A stretch of 64,000 bases of DNA from Pseudomonadota bacterium (GCA_023444445.1 JAEXMK010000212.1:24631-88630); one strand, 5' to 3'; shown: positions 8,748 through 17,741, numbered from the stretch's first letter. Notes: generated from the sequence alone by a model not told the origin. Numbers and translations are program-made.

Positions 8748-9559
8748 GCAGCCCTCCTTGCGAAGATCTTGGAGAAGATGCCACGCTTCTCGCCCGGTAT
8801 AACGACCGGAATTTCCGCGCCGGAGAGGCGGCGGGCGGCGTCGAAATAGGCCTTGGCAGGCGGGCAGGCGGCATCCGCCAGCGTGACAGGTGCACCCACG
8901 TTGGAAGCGCGCAGCACATCCGTGCTTTCCGGAATGATGCCGAGCAGCGGAATGGAGAGGATTTCGAGAACGTCGTCGACCTTCAGCATGTCGCCGCGTT
9001 CGGCGCGGGCCGAATCGTAACGCGTCAGGAGCAGGTGCTTCTCCATCCGCTCGCCGCGTTCTGCCTTCAGCGTCTTGGAATCGAGCAGGCCGATGATACG
9101 GTCGCTATCGCGTACCGAAGAGACCTCCGGATTGGTGACGACGACGGCCACATCCGCATGGCGCATGGCCAGCGTCGCGCCGCGTTCGATACCGGCCGGG
9201 CTGTCGCAGATCACCCAGTCGAAGTGCTTCTTCAACTCATTGATGACCCATTCGACGCCTTCCGGCGTCAGGTTGTCCTTGTCGCGCGTCTGCGAGGCGG
9301 GCAGAAGGAACAGCGTCTCAAGGCGCTTGTCGCGGATCAGCGCCTGCGTGAGCTTGGCATCTCCCTGGATGACGTTGACGAGATCGTAAACCACGCGGCG
9401 TTCAGCACCCATGACGAGATCGAGGTTACGCAGGCCGACATCAAAATCGACAACCACGACCTTTTCCTTGTTCTGCGCCAATGCGGCGCCAAGCGCTGCG
9501 GTCGAGGTGGTCTTGCCGACCCCGCCCTTGCCGGAAGTTACAACGACTACCTTCCCCAT
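8744..9559 (-). CDS. minD: Septum site-determining ATPase MinD
   Basis: A 271-residue ParA/MinD-type ATPase. The deviant Walker A motif [10 protein letters not shown] is at residues 9-18, the switch region [10 protein letters not shown] follows, and the C-terminal amphipathic helix [10 protein letters not shown] is the membrane-targeting sequence. ATP-bound MinD dimers bind the inner membrane and recruit MinC. The gene is 33 bp after minC and overlaps minE by four bases, forming the standard cluster. Confidence 0.98.
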   Translation of the reverse strand: MGKVVVVTSGKGGVGKTTSTAALGAALAQNKEKVVVVDFDVGLRNLDLVMGAERRVVYDLVNVIQGDAKLTQALIRDKRLETLFLLPASQTRDKDNLTPEGVEWVINELKKHFDWVICDSPAGIERGATLAMRHADVAVVVTNPEVSSVRDSDRIIGLLDSKTLKAERGERMEKHLLLTRYDSARAERGDMLKVDDVLEILSIPLLGIIPESTDVLRASNVGAPVTLADAACPPAKAYFDAARRLSGAEIPVVIPGEKRGIFSKIFARRAA

Positions 9560-9592
9560 ATGGCTCTCTCCTGTTCCTGTGTTTATCTGTTA

Positions 9593-10321
9593 TCAGCCGA
9601 GTTTCGCGGCCTTGATCGTATCGTTTTCCAGCCAGAGCTGAACGGGCTGGCCACGCAGCTTGTCGTCGATGTCCTCGGCCACCTTGTAGACCCCGTCGAT
9701 GGCCAGAAGCTCCGCTTCAAGCTTGCGGCAGAAGATGCGTGCCGAAGTATTGCCGAGCGAACCGGCCATGGCCCGCCCGCGCAGCGCGCCGTAAATATGG
9801 ACCGAACCACCGGCGATTATTTCCGCTCCAGAAGCAACCGAACCGATGACGGTCACGTCACCCTCGGGAAACATGATTGACTGACCGGAGCGCACCGGCT
9901 CGTTGATGACCAGCGACTGCACGACGGCGCGGACTTCGCCTGCGGCACGTGGTTTGTCTTCCGGCAATTCCGCAGCGGCCGTGACCGGCTCCACCTCGAC
10001 ATCGGAAGCTGGCTTGCCACCCTTCAGCGACGGCGGCATGCCCGGCTCAATCATCGACGGGCGAACACCCTCGATGCCCATGATACCGACATTGCGCTCC
10101 GTCAGCGCCGCCAGTAGTTCCTTCAGACCCGCTTTGTCGAGCGACAGTTCCGAGACGTCGAGAACAACCGGCCGCGACAGGAAGAAGCCGGCCGAACGGG
10201 CGGCCAGATCATCAAGCCTTTCCAGCCACTGATCGACCGGAGATTCGGGGGACAGGACGACCGCGAGGAAGGAGCGGCCTTTGATACGGATCGAACGCTG
10301 GTCTGTTAGCACTTTGGTCAT
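9593..10321 (-). CDS. minC: Septum site-determining protein MinC
   Basis: A 242-residue FtsZ-polymerisation inhibitor. An N-terminal alpha/beta domain (RSIRIKGRSFLAVVL) is followed by a Pro/Glu-rich linker near residues 95-135 and the C-terminal right-handed beta-helix with SGQSIMFPEGDVTVIG and SVASGAEIIAGGSVHIYG, which binds MinD. I chose the ATG at 10321; an in-frame TTG four codons upstream would add only MFTK, and neither has a strong ribosome site. The promoter region carries a TTAA-N7-TTAA box (10364-10378). Confidence 0.95.
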   Translation of the reverse strand: MTKVLTDQRSIRIKGRSFLAVVLSPESPVDQWLERLDDLAARSAGFFLSRPVVLDVSELSLDKAGLKELLAALTERNVGIMGIEGVRPSMIEPGMPPSLKGGKPASDVEVEPVTAAAELPEDKPRAAGEVRAVVQSLVINEPVRSGQSIMFPEGDVTVIGSVASGAEIIAGGSVHIYGALRGRAMAGSLGNTSARIFCRKLEAELLAIDGVYKVAEDIDDKLRGQPVQLWLENDTIKAAKLG

Positions 10322-10730
10322 CTTGGTAAACAAATCGTTGACAATTAGGTACCTCGAATATGGTTAACAAATGGTTAACGCGGGCCCTAAATGGGCGGAA
10401 GCGTTAAGAAAATTCCTCCGGAAATTCCTTTGCGAGGAACTTTCGAATCCCTCGCTACCCGTTTGATTACAAAACATTCTAAGCCCTATGAACGTCTATG
10501 ATGACATCTCATCCTTGCAGGAGGCTGACGTATCGTCATCTCGGGCGTGTCACGTACAGAGCCCCGTGCCCACAACGCCATTCAATGGAATCGTGGCTGC
10601 CCGATTCTGGTACAAAGCGGCCTGCCGGCTGTTACGCCATTCGTCGACGCCTTGACCGGAAAACCGATTCCGTTCCGTATGTAGATACGATAGACACGGA
10701 CTGCCCCAACAGTTCCAACGGAAGAATGAG
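10322..10730. other. Divergent region between minC and the HAD gene
   Basis: The 409-bp gap holds the minCDE promoter side with a CtrA-like box at 10364-10378. The rest (10410-10730) contains no plausible gene: the short frames on both strands have no ribosome sites or protein-like composition. A GGAAGAATGAG stretch at 10719-10729 serves the next start. Confidence 0.4.
10364..10378 (-). promoter_or_regulatory. Candidate CtrA binding box upstream of minC
   Basis: The sequence is TTAA, seven bases, TTAA. On the minus strand it reads as two TTAACCAT-type half sites in tandem. This matches the CtrA consensus TTAA-N7-TTAA. In Sinorhizobium meliloti minCDE is reported to be a direct CtrA target, so cell-cycle control of this operon is plausible. 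It lies about 43 bp upstream of the minC ATG. Confidence 0.55.
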
Positions 10731-11417
10731 ATGCACAGCAAAGTCCCGTCGCAGACCCAGATTTTTTCGCAAGAGTTTGCGGCCTTCCTGTTCGACATGG
10801 ATGGAACGCTGGTCAATTCGATCGCCGTCGTCGAGCGTGTATGGCGGGAATGGGCCGTTGCAAACGGCATCGAGCCGAATGCTTTCCTGCAGCGCATTCA
10901 CGGCATGCGGGCATCGGAGGTGATCCGTCGCGAGGCAGTTCCCGGACTTGATGTGGATGCAGAGGCCGACGCAATATTGCGCGCCGAGATGGATGATGTG
11001 GACGGCATTATCCAGATACCCGGCGCAGCGGCCTTCCTTGCGTCTTTGCCCGCGGGAAAATGGGCAATCGTCACCTCAGCCGTGCGTGAGCTGGCGGAAC
11101 GGCGGCTCGCCGCGGCCGGCATCACCCCTCCGCCCGTCATGATCTGTGCAGACGATGTGGTCAACGGCAAGCCAGATCCCGAGGGTTACCGGAAAGCCGC
11201 CGAGAAGCTCGGCGTGACGCCGGAAAGCTGCGTGGTCTTTGAGGACGCGCCCGCAGGCATTGAGGCGGGAGAACGCATGGGCGCCGCGGTGGTGGTCATC
11301 AACGTGACCCATTCCAACCCTATCGAAACGCCGCATCTTTCCATCGGCGGTTACGATGAGCTGGGTGTCGTGACTGACGAGAATGGTGGCCTGAAGCTGA
11401 TCAGCGGCAAAGTCTGA
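10731..11417 (+). CDS. HAD-superfamily sugar-phosphate phosphatase
   Basis: A 228-residue haloacid dehalogenase-type protein with motif I FLFDMDGTLVNS (Asp22 and Asp24), motif II TSAV near residue 112, and motif IV CVVFEDAPAGIEAG near residue 167. The small alpha-helical cap between motifs I and II is the subfamily I type found in 2-deoxyglucose-6-phosphate and glycerol-phosphate phosphatases. The exact substrate is not recognisable. The gene stands alone between minC and a FadR-type regulator. Confidence 0.85.
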   Translation: MHSKVPSQTQIFSQEFAAFLFDMDGTLVNSIAVVERVWREWAVANGIEPNAFLQRIHGMRASEVIRREAVPGLDVDAEADAILRAEMDDVDGIIQIPGAAAFLASLPAGKWAIVTSAVRELAERRLAAAGITPPPVMICADDVVNGKPDPEGYRKAAEKLGVTPESCVVFEDAPAGIEAGERMGAAVVVINVTHSNPIETPHLSIGGYDELGVVTDENGGLKLISGKV

Positions 11418-11482
11418 CGATCAGCCGCCGACCGGGCGACCCGCCTTCAAAAATAACCTATGAGCTTTTCCAAAACGGCTAA

Positions 11483-11534
11483 TTGACAGCCTCGCATAAA
11501 TGCGTCCTAATAAAATTGGTAAGACCATCTTACC
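11483..11534 (+). promoter_or_regulatory. Promoter and FadR-family operator of the hexonate operon
   Basis: TTGACA at 11483-11488 is followed after 18 bp by CTAATA, a plausible promoter. Immediately downstream, TGGTAAGACCA (11517-11527) fits the FadR-subfamily consensus TNGTNNNACNA. It sits in a wider perfect inverted repeat GGTAAGA-CCA-TCTTACC (11518-11534). The site lies 44 bp before the start of the GntR/FadR gene and suggests autorepression. Confidence 0.6.
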
Positions 11535-11577
11535 GCTTGCGCGATTGGGGGGAGACCTTCGCGCTGGGAGGGACAGT

Positions 11578-12294
11578 ATGTTTGTGGCTCTGGAGCCGCG
11601 CCGCCTTTATCGGCTGGTTGCGGAACAAATTCGCTTGCTCATCGAAGGCGGGGAGCTGACCGAAGGTCAGCGCCTGCCGGCGGAACGGGACCTTGCCGAA
11701 CGCTTCGGCGTATCGCGCCCCACTGTTCGTGAAGCGCTTATCGTTCTGGAAGTGGAAGGCCACATCCATATTCGCATGGGTTCGGGCGTCTACGTAAGTG
11801 CAACCGGCAAACAGGCCAGGGAAAAGCCGCCGGTGCCGGATGCCCATGGGCCGTTCGAAATCCTGCAGGCGCGCTGCATCATCGAAAGCGCGATTGCGGA
11901 AGAAGCCGCGCGGCTCGCCACGCCGCAATGCATCGTCAAACTGGACGACATTATCGAGCGCATGGCCGGCGCCCTCGACAATTCGCCACAGGCGCTCAAT
12001 CTCGACCGGGCCTTCCACACCGCGATTGCCGATATAATCGGAAATTCGGCACTGAACCGCTTTACCGGCCTGATCTATGACGAACGCAGCCTTTCGCCCT
12101 ATTTCCAGAAGCTCGCCAGCTATTTCGAGGGTCCGCATACATGGATCCTCGCGGTCCAGGAGCACCAGGTGATCCGTGACGCCATTGCCGCCAACGACCC
12201 GGAAGGTGCGCGTGAGGCGATGCGACAGCATCTGACGCTGTCGCAAAAGAGATTTTCCGAAAGTTTCGGGGAGGAAACGATCGGAGAAGAGTAA
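11578..12294 (+). CDS. GntR/FadR-family (FCD domain) transcriptional regulator
   Basis: A 238-residue repressor. The start at 11578 has a GGGAGGG ribosome site; upstream in-frame codons were rejected. The winged helix-turn-helix covers residues 5-72 (LPAERDLAERFGVSRPTVREAL), and the rest is an all-helical FCD ligand domain with acidic and histidine residues (FHTAI, EHQVIRDAI) of the type that binds metal and carboxylates. It is the first gene of a cluster with a TRAP transporter, a zinc dehydrogenase and UxuA, so it probably responds to a hexuronate or hexonate, as UxuR/ExuR relatives do. Confidence 0.88.
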   Translation: MFVALEPRRLYRLVAEQIRLLIEGGELTEGQRLPAERDLAERFGVSRPTVREALIVLEVEGHIHIRMGSGVYVSATGKQAREKPPVPDAHGPFEILQARCIIESAIAEEAARLATPQCIVKLDDIIERMAGALDNSPQALNLDRAFHTAIADIIGNSALNRFTGLIYDERSLSPYFQKLASYFEGPHTWILAVQEHQVIRDAIAANDPEGAREAMRQHLTLSQKRFSESFGEETIGEE

Positions 12295-12355
12295 CCGCGC
12301 CACAACCGGCGACGGGAAAAACAGAAATCTGGCTTTAATTCGGGAGGAGTTAAGA

Positions 12356-13330
12356 ATGAAAATCAGATTGTCGACTTTGATGGGCGCAACAGCCGCCATC
12401 TTGCTTTCCGCCTTGGCGGCACAGGCGCAGACCACGCTGAAATGGGCGCATGTCTACGAGACCTCCGAACCGTTCCACACCGATTCGGTCTGGGCGGCGG
12501 AAGAGATCGCCAAGCGCACCGAGGGCCGCTACAAGATCGATGTCTTTCCGGCCTCCCAGCTCGGCAAGGAAGCCGATATCAATCAGGGCCTGAAGATCGG
12601 TACGGTTGATATCATCATTTCCGGCTCGAGCTTTGCAGCGCGTGACTTCAAGCCGATCGGCGTCACCTACTTCCCCTATATCTTTCGCGACCCGAGCCAT
12701 CTAATCGCCTATACCAAAAGCGATATCTTCAAGCGGCTCGCCAAAGGTTATGAGGACAAAACCGGCAACCACATCGCCGCCGTCAGTTATTACGGTACGC
12801 GCCACACCACCTCGAACAAACCGATCGCCACCTGCGCGGATATGGCCGGGCTGAAGATGCGCGTTCCTGACGTTCCCGCTTATCTCGCCATGCCGCGCGC
12901 CTGCGGCGCGAACACCACGCCGATTGCTTTTGCGGAAGTCTATCTGGCGCTTCAGAACGGCACCGTCGATGCGCAGGAAAACCCGCTGACAACCATCGAG
13001 GCGAAGAAGTTCTTCGAAGTGCAGAAGAACATCGTGCTCACGGGCCATATCGTCGATCACCTCAACACGGTGGTCTCCAAGAACCTGTGGTCCAAGCTGT
13101 CAGATGAAGACAAGAAAATCTTCACCGAAGTCATGCAGCAGGCTGCAGAGCGCACCACAAAGACCATCGATGAACGCGAGAAAAGCCTTGTGGAAGACTT
13201 CAAGAAGCGCGGCCTGACGGTCGCTGAAGTCGACAAGGCCGACTTCGAAAAGAACGTCATCGAAAAAGTGAAGTTCGAGGACTTCGGTTACGACAAGGCC
13301 GACTGGGAAGCCATTCGCGCCGTCAAGTGA
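12356..13330 (+). CDS. TRAP transporter substrate-binding protein (DctP family)
   Basis: A 324-residue protein with a signal peptide ending ALAAQA-Q near residue 23. The DctP signature GLKMRVPDVPAYLAMPRACGA (about 167-187) includes the Arg that clamps a substrate carboxylate in this family. AFAEVYLALQNGTVDAQENP is the second conserved block. The strong GGGAGGAG site and an intergenic hairpin just after the gene suggest more of this protein is made than of the permeases. The catabolic genes downstream make a sugar acid the likely ligand. Confidence 0.92.
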   Translation: MKIRLSTLMGATAAILLSALAAQAQTTLKWAHVYETSEPFHTDSVWAAEEIAKRTEGRYKIDVFPASQLGKEADINQGLKIGTVDIIISGSSFAARDFKPIGVTYFPYIFRDPSHLIAYTKSDIFKRLAKGYEDKTGNHIAAVSYYGTRHTTSNKPIATCADMAGLKMRVPDVPAYLAMPRACGANTTPIAFAEVYLALQNGTVDAQENPLTTIEAKKFFEVQKNIVLTGHIVDHLNTVVSKNLWSKLSDEDKKIFTEVMQQAAERTTKTIDEREKSLVEDFKKRGLTVAEVDKADFEKNVIEKVKFEDFGYDKADWEAIRAVK

Positions 13331-13340
13331 GCCAAGATCC

Positions 13341-13362
13341 GGTGCGGCCCCGTTGCCGCACC
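13341..13362 (+). terminator. Intra-operon hairpin after dctP
   Basis: A perfect 8-bp stem (GGTGCGGC/GCCGCACC) with a 6-base loop, followed by a pyrimidine-rich GCCCTTTCTCTCC. It sits between the binding-protein and small-permease genes. It could be a leaky terminator or an mRNA 3' stabiliser raising binding-protein yield. Confidence 0.5.
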
Positions 13363-13390
13363 GCCCTTTCTCTCCAGACGGGATATCTCA

Positions 13391-13963
13391 ATGTCGCAGG
13401 AAATCCATACTCAGGTCACGCCTGAGGAACTCGCCCATACGTTCGATGAGGCGCCGCCGGAGGTCGATCTCAAGGTCTATTCATTCGAGGACTGGGTCAC
13501 GCTTGGCCTTTTCTGGCTGATGACGGGCTGCGTGTTCCTCCAGTTCTTCACCCGCTATGTGCTCAACGACAGTTACGCTTGGACCGAAGAAATCGCCGTC
13601 AACTGCCTGATCGGCGTGGTGTTTTTAGGTTCGGCCATGTGCGTGCGCATGTCGCGCCACATCCAGGTTGATGTGCTTTATCATTATGTGCCGCCGCAGG
13701 TGGCCCGCGCCATGTCGATCCTTGTCGATGTGCTGCGGATCCTGTTCTTCGCCTACACCTCATGGCTGATGTGGCGTTATCTGGAAATCGTCGCGGATGA
13801 GGAGATGGTCACCGTGGCGCTGCCGCGCAATATCGTTTTCTACACGGTTCTGGCCGCTTTCGTTCTGATGTTCTTCCGTTCGGTGCAGGTCTTCATCGCC
13901 AATATGCAGCGCGGTTATTCCGTTCTGGAACGGCCCGAAGAATTCCAGAGCGCGGAGGATTGA
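13391..13963 (+). CDS. TRAP transporter small permease (DctQ family)
   Basis: A 190-residue membrane protein with four predicted helices, the DctQ topology. The conserved segments YVLNDSYAWTEEIAVNCLIG and CVRMSRHIQVDVLYHYVP mark the family. The N-terminal ~35 residues are acidic and cytoplasmic. The stop is four bases before the large permease start, so the two are translationally linked. DctQ pairs with DctM to form the sodium-driven uptake unit. Confidence 0.93.
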   Translation: MSQEIHTQVTPEELAHTFDEAPPEVDLKVYSFEDWVTLGLFWLMTGCVFLQFFTRYVLNDSYAWTEEIAVNCLIGVVFLGSAMCVRMSRHIQVDVLYHYVPPQVARAMSILVDVLRILFFAYTSWLMWRYLEIVADEEMVTVALPRNIVFYTVLAAFVLMFFRSVQVFIANMQRGYSVLERPEEFQSAED

Positions 13964-13967
13964 TCAG

Positions 13968-15374
13968 ATGCTGCTTCTCATCGGCTCATTTCTTCTATTG
14001 ATGCTGATCGGCCTGCCTGTCGCCATCTCCATGGCTTCAGCGTCGCTGCTCTACATCGTTTTTTACAACGTCGCGCCCGATATCATCGCGGCGCAGCGCC
14101 TGATCGCAGGTGTGGAAAGCTTCCCGCTTCTGGCCGTTCCCTTCTTCATCCTAGCCGGCAACTTGATGAATACGGCAGGCGTGACAGGACGTATCTATTC
14201 CTTCGCCGTGGCACTCGTCGGCTGGATGAAGGGTGGTCTCGCCCAGGTCAACATCATCGGTTCGGTGATCTTTTCCGGCATGTCGGGCACGGCACTTGCC
14301 GATGCCGCCGGCATCGGCACCATCGAAATCAAGGCCATGAAGGACCACGGTTATCCGGTCGAAGCGGCCGTCGGCGTCACTGCCGCTTCCGCAACGCTCG
14401 GCCCGATCTTCCCGCCATCGCTGCCCTTCGTCATCTACGGCATGATGGCCAATGTCTCCATCGGAGCATTGTTCATGGCAGGCATCATTCCCGGCGTCGT
14501 CATGACGCTTTTGATGATGATCACGGTTGCCGTCTTCGCCTATGTCAAAGGCTGGGGCTCCGATACGCCGTTTAACCTCAGAACCATTTTCGGCGCGTCA
14601 CTGGAAGTCCTTATCGTCATGATGGTGCCACTCGGCATCTACATCCTCACGGCGCTCGGCCTGTCGCTCAACCTGTCGATCCTGATCGTGCTGGTCATCC
14701 TGCTCGCCTGCGACTGGTATTTCGACTTCTCCGCCGTGATGGCGCTGATGACGCCCGTGATCCTGATCGGCGGCATGACCATGGGCTGGTTCACACCGAC
14801 GGAAGCAGCCGTCGCGGCCGTTCTCTGGTCACTGTTCCTCGGCCTCGTCCGCTATCGCACGATGACCTTCAAGACGCTGGCGAAATCGACCTTCGACACA
14901 ATCGAAACCACCGCATCGGTGCTCTTCATCGTTGCGGCTGCCTCGGTTTTCGCATGGCTGCTGACCGTCAGCCAGGCAGCGCAGCTTCTGTCGGCGGCGA
15001 TCCTGACGATCACGGACAGCAAGTGGATTTTCCTAGTGCTGGTCAATCTGCTCATGCTGTTCGTGGGCTGCTTCCTCGATACGATTGCGGCCATCACCAT
15101 CCTCGTGCCGATCCTTCTGCCGCTGGTGCTCCAGTTCCATATCGATCCGGTGCATTTCGGCCTCATCATCACCCTCAACCTGATGATCGGATTGCTGCAT
15201 CCGCCGCTCGGCATGGTGCTGTTCGTGCTCTCGCGCGTGGCGAAACTCTCCGTCGAACGCACGACCATGGCCATCCTGCCGTGGCTGGTGCCGTTGTTCG
15301 TGGCGCTACTGCTGATCACCTTCGTTCCGGCCATCACCCTGTGGCTGCCGACCGAGATGGGCCTGATCCGCTGA
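13968..15374 (+). CDS. TRAP transporter large permease (DctM family)
   Basis: A 468-residue protein with about 12 membrane segments. Family motifs include LLAVPFFILAGNLM, VIFSGMSGTALADAAGIGTIEIKAM and the ATLGPIFPPSLPFVIYG loop, with a repeated C-terminal half (LDTIAAITILVPILLPL, HPPLGMVLFV). It carries the ion-coupled elevator transport domain. A 9-bp UUCG hairpin follows before the dehydrogenase gene. The function is high-affinity uptake of the substrate captured by the upstream DctP protein. Confidence 0.95.
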   Translation: MLLLIGSFLLLMLIGLPVAISMASASLLYIVFYNVAPDIIAAQRLIAGVESFPLLAVPFFILAGNLMNTAGVTGRIYSFAVALVGWMKGGLAQVNIIGSVIFSGMSGTALADAAGIGTIEIKAMKDHGYPVEAAVGVTAASATLGPIFPPSLPFVIYGMMANVSIGALFMAGIIPGVVMTLLMMITVAVFAYVKGWGSDTPFNLRTIFGASLEVLIVMMVPLGIYILTALGLSLNLSILIVLVILLACDWYFDFSAVMALMTPVILIGGMTMGWFTPTEAAVAAVLWSLFLGLVRYRTMTFKTLAKSTFDTIETTASVLFIVAAASVFAWLLTVSQAAQLLSAAILTITDSKWIFLVLVNLLMLFVGCFLDTIAAITILVPILLPLVLQFHIDPVHFGLIITLNLMIGLLHPPLGMVLFVLSRVAKLSVERTTMAILPWLVPLFVALLLITFVPAITLWLPTEMGLIR

Positions 15375-15388
15375 CGTAAACATCATTG

Positions 15389-15410
15389 CCCGCGCGGTTC
15401 GCCGCGCGGG
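15389..15410 (+). terminator. UUCG-capped hairpin after dctM
   Basis: A perfect 9-bp GC stem (CCCGCGCGG/CCGCGCGGG) closed by a TTCG tetraloop, followed by only a weak T tract (TTCATCATTCC). It lies between the transport and catabolic genes of one operon and may attenuate or protect transcripts rather than fully terminate. Confidence 0.5.
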
Positions 15411-15445
15411 TTCATCATTCCATATCCAGACATGAGGGCATCGTC

Positions 15446-16492
15446 ATGCAGACACGCGTGGCACGTCTATACGGTGAGAAGGACATTCGCGTCGAGACGC
15501 AGGATCTCGCTGAGCCGGGACCCGGCGAAGTGCTGCTCGCCATGGCGGCGGGCGGCATCTGCGGCTCCGATCTTCATTATTATCAGGATGGCGGTTTCGG
15601 CCCGGTCAGGGTGCGCGAACCGATCATCTCCGGGCATGAGGCCTCCGGCCATGTGCGGGCGCTGGGGGAAGGCGTCAGCGGGCTCGCCATCGGTCAGCTC
15701 GTCGCCGTCAATCCCTCGCAACCCTGCGGCCATTGCCAGTTCTGCCTGAAGGGCCAGCCTATCCACTGCCTTGAGATGCGCTTCATGGGCAGCGCCATGC
15801 GCCTGCCGCACGAGCAGGGCATGTTCCGCGACCGGCTGGTGGTTCGCGCAAAACAATGCGCAGCATTTTCAAACGCGACCTCGCCCGCCGAGGCCGCCTG
15901 CACCGAACCACTTGCGGTCTGTCTCCATGCCGTCGCCCAGGCTGGCGATCTTACCGACGCGAAGGTACTGGTGACGGGAGCCGGCCCGATCGGCCTCTTG
16001 ACCATCGCCGCCGCCCGACATGCGGGCGCAAGTATCATCGTCGCAACCGATCTGACCGATGCGGCGCTGGAGCGAGCGCCGGCCATGGGCGCGGACCGCA
16101 CGATCAATGTCGCGAAGGACGCCGAGGCGCTTTTGCCCTATCAGGATAACAAGGGTTATTTCGACGTCATTTTCGATTGCTCCGCCGCTGGCCCCGCGCT
16201 CCGCACTGCCTTTGCCTGCGTGCGCCCGCGCGGCACCATCGTGCAGGTGGGCGTCACCGGCGACATCACCATTCCGCTCAATGCGCTTGTCAGCAAGGAA
16301 ATCGTCTGGCGCGGTTCGCAGCGCTTTCATGATGAATTCGCCGTCGCCGCCGGGCTTATCTCAACGCGCAAGATCGATGTGCGGCCGATCATTTCCCACA
16401 GTTATCCGCTGGCCGAGGCGAAGGCCGCATTCGAGCAGGCCGGAGACCGCTCCGCCGCCTGCAAGGTGCAACTGACATTTTCCGCAGACTGA
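15446..16492 (+). CDS. Zinc-dependent polyol/L-idonate-L-gulonate 5-dehydrogenase
   Basis: A 348-residue medium-chain dehydrogenase. I chose the ATG at 15446 after a GAGGG site. The catalytic zinc site shows Cys39 in GGICGSDLHYY and the GHEASGH block; the structural zinc site is CGHCQFCLKGQPIHC. The NAD(P) loop is VTGAGPIGLLTIAAA. The sequence resembles L-idonate 5-dehydrogenase. In the L-gulonate pathway described in other bacteria, such enzymes make D-fructuronate, which feeds D-mannonate to UxuA, the next gene. Substrate choice between idonate and gulonate is inference. Confidence 0.85.
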   Translation: MQTRVARLYGEKDIRVETQDLAEPGPGEVLLAMAAGGICGSDLHYYQDGGFGPVRVREPIISGHEASGHVRALGEGVSGLAIGQLVAVNPSQPCGHCQFCLKGQPIHCLEMRFMGSAMRLPHEQGMFRDRLVVRAKQCAAFSNATSPAEAACTEPLAVCLHAVAQAGDLTDAKVLVTGAGPIGLLTIAAARHAGASIIVATDLTDAALERAPAMGADRTINVAKDAEALLPYQDNKGYFDVIFDCSAAGPALRTAFACVRPRGTIVQVGVTGDITIPLNALVSKEIVWRGSQRFHDEFAVAAGLISTRKIDVRPIISHSYPLAEAKAAFEQAGDRSAACKVQLTFSAD

Positions 16493-16508
16493 TATTTGAG
16501 GGTTTAAG

Positions 16509-17717
16509 ATGAGACATACATGGCGCTGGTTCGGCCCGGTCGACAAGGTCACCGTTCAGGATGCGGCTCAGGCGGGTGCGGAAGGCATCGTCAGCGCGTT
16601 GCACCATATCGCCACCGGCGATGTCTGGCCGGTGGACGAAATCACCAAACGGCATGAGGCGATCAACGCCGGCGGGCTTTATTGGGACGTGGTGGAAAGC
16701 GTGCCCGTCTCCGAAGATATCAAGACCCAGACCGGCGACTGGAAAACCCACGTCGCCAACTGGCAGGAAACCCTGCGGCGCCTCTCCGCCTCCGGCATCC
16801 GCACCGTCTGCTATAATTTCATGCCGGTGCTGGACTGGACCCGTACCGACCTGCGCTGGGAAACCAGATACGGCGCAAAGGCGATGCGCTTCGATCTTTC
16901 CGATTTCGCCGCCTTCGACATTCATATTCTGAAACGTCCAGATGCCAGGGCAGACTACCCGGATTGGCTGCTGGAGGAAGCGGCGAAACGCTTCGCCGAG
17001 ATGCCCGACACAAAAATCACCGCGCTGTCGCGCAATATCGGCGCTGGCCTGCCCGGCTCGGCGGATGGCTATACCCTTCCGGAACTCCTCGAAAAACTGC
17101 GCTCCTATCACGGCGTCAACCGTGAAAGGCTGCAGCAGAACCTGATCGACTTCCTCTCCGAGGTGACCCCAGTTGCCGAAGACGTCGGCATTAACATCTG
17201 CGCCCATGGCGACGATCCGCCATGGCCCCTGCTCGGCCTGCCGCGTATTCTCTCAACAGAGGCGGATTACGCTCATATGCTGTCGCAGGTCGACAGCCGC
17301 GCCAACGGCGTCACGCTCTGCACCGGCTCTCTCGGCGCGCGCGCGGATAACGACCTGCCCTTTATCGCCAGCCGTTTTGCCGATCGAATCCATTTCGTGC
17401 ATCTGCGCAATGTGACGCGCGAGACCGATACCGTGCCCTGCTCCTTCTTCGAGGACGAACATCTTGAAGGCGGAACTGACATGGTGGCCGTCATCGCTGC
17501 CCTCATCACCGAAGAAGCCCGTCGACGCGCCGAGGGCCGTGAAGACCACACCATTCCGATGCGGCCGGATCACGGGCAGGAAATCCTTGACGACCTGACG
17601 CGCGGCGCGCAGCCCGGTTACCCCGCCGTCGGCAGGCTGAAGGGGCTGGCGGAACTGCGCGGCATCGAGCGGACGCTGTCACACAGCCGCTTCGGTCTCG
17701 CGAATGGGAATGGCTAA
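16509..17717 (+). CDS. uxuA: Mannonate dehydratase UxuA
   Basis: A 402-residue enzyme, normal length, converting D-mannonate to 2-keto-3-deoxygluconate. The signature segments are RWFGPVDKVTVQDAAQAGA at the N-terminus, VESVPVSEDIKT near residue 63, and the metal-binding NICAHGDDPPWPLLGLPRI near 231, with Cys and His ligands followed by HFVHLRNV. It begins 16 bp after the dehydrogenase gene. With no fructuronate reductase (UxuB) in the window, the preceding dehydrogenase or an unlinked gene must supply mannonate. Confidence 0.95.
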   Translation: MRHTWRWFGPVDKVTVQDAAQAGAEGIVSALHHIATGDVWPVDEITKRHEAINAGGLYWDVVESVPVSEDIKTQTGDWKTHVANWQETLRRLSASGIRTVCYNFMPVLDWTRTDLRWETRYGAKAMRFDLSDFAAFDIHILKRPDARADYPDWLLEEAAKRFAEMPDTKITALSRNIGAGLPGSADGYTLPELLEKLRSYHGVNRERLQQNLIDFLSEVTPVAEDVGINICAHGDDPPWPLLGLPRILSTEADYAHMLSQVDSRANGVTLCTGSLGARADNDLPFIASRFADRIHFVHLRNVTRETDTVPCSFFEDEHLEGGTDMVAVIAALITEEARRRAEGREDHTIPMRPDHGQEILDDLTRGAQPGYPAVGRLKGLAELRGIERTLSHSRFGLANGNG

Positions 17718-17741
17718 TCGGAACTGGCCGCCGGGGATGTG

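Noticed and set aside
10410..10730. Small genes in the minC-HAD gap
   Set aside because: Several 60-140 codon frames exist on both strands but none has a ribosome site or non-random composition, and one merely overlaps the HAD gene in another frame.
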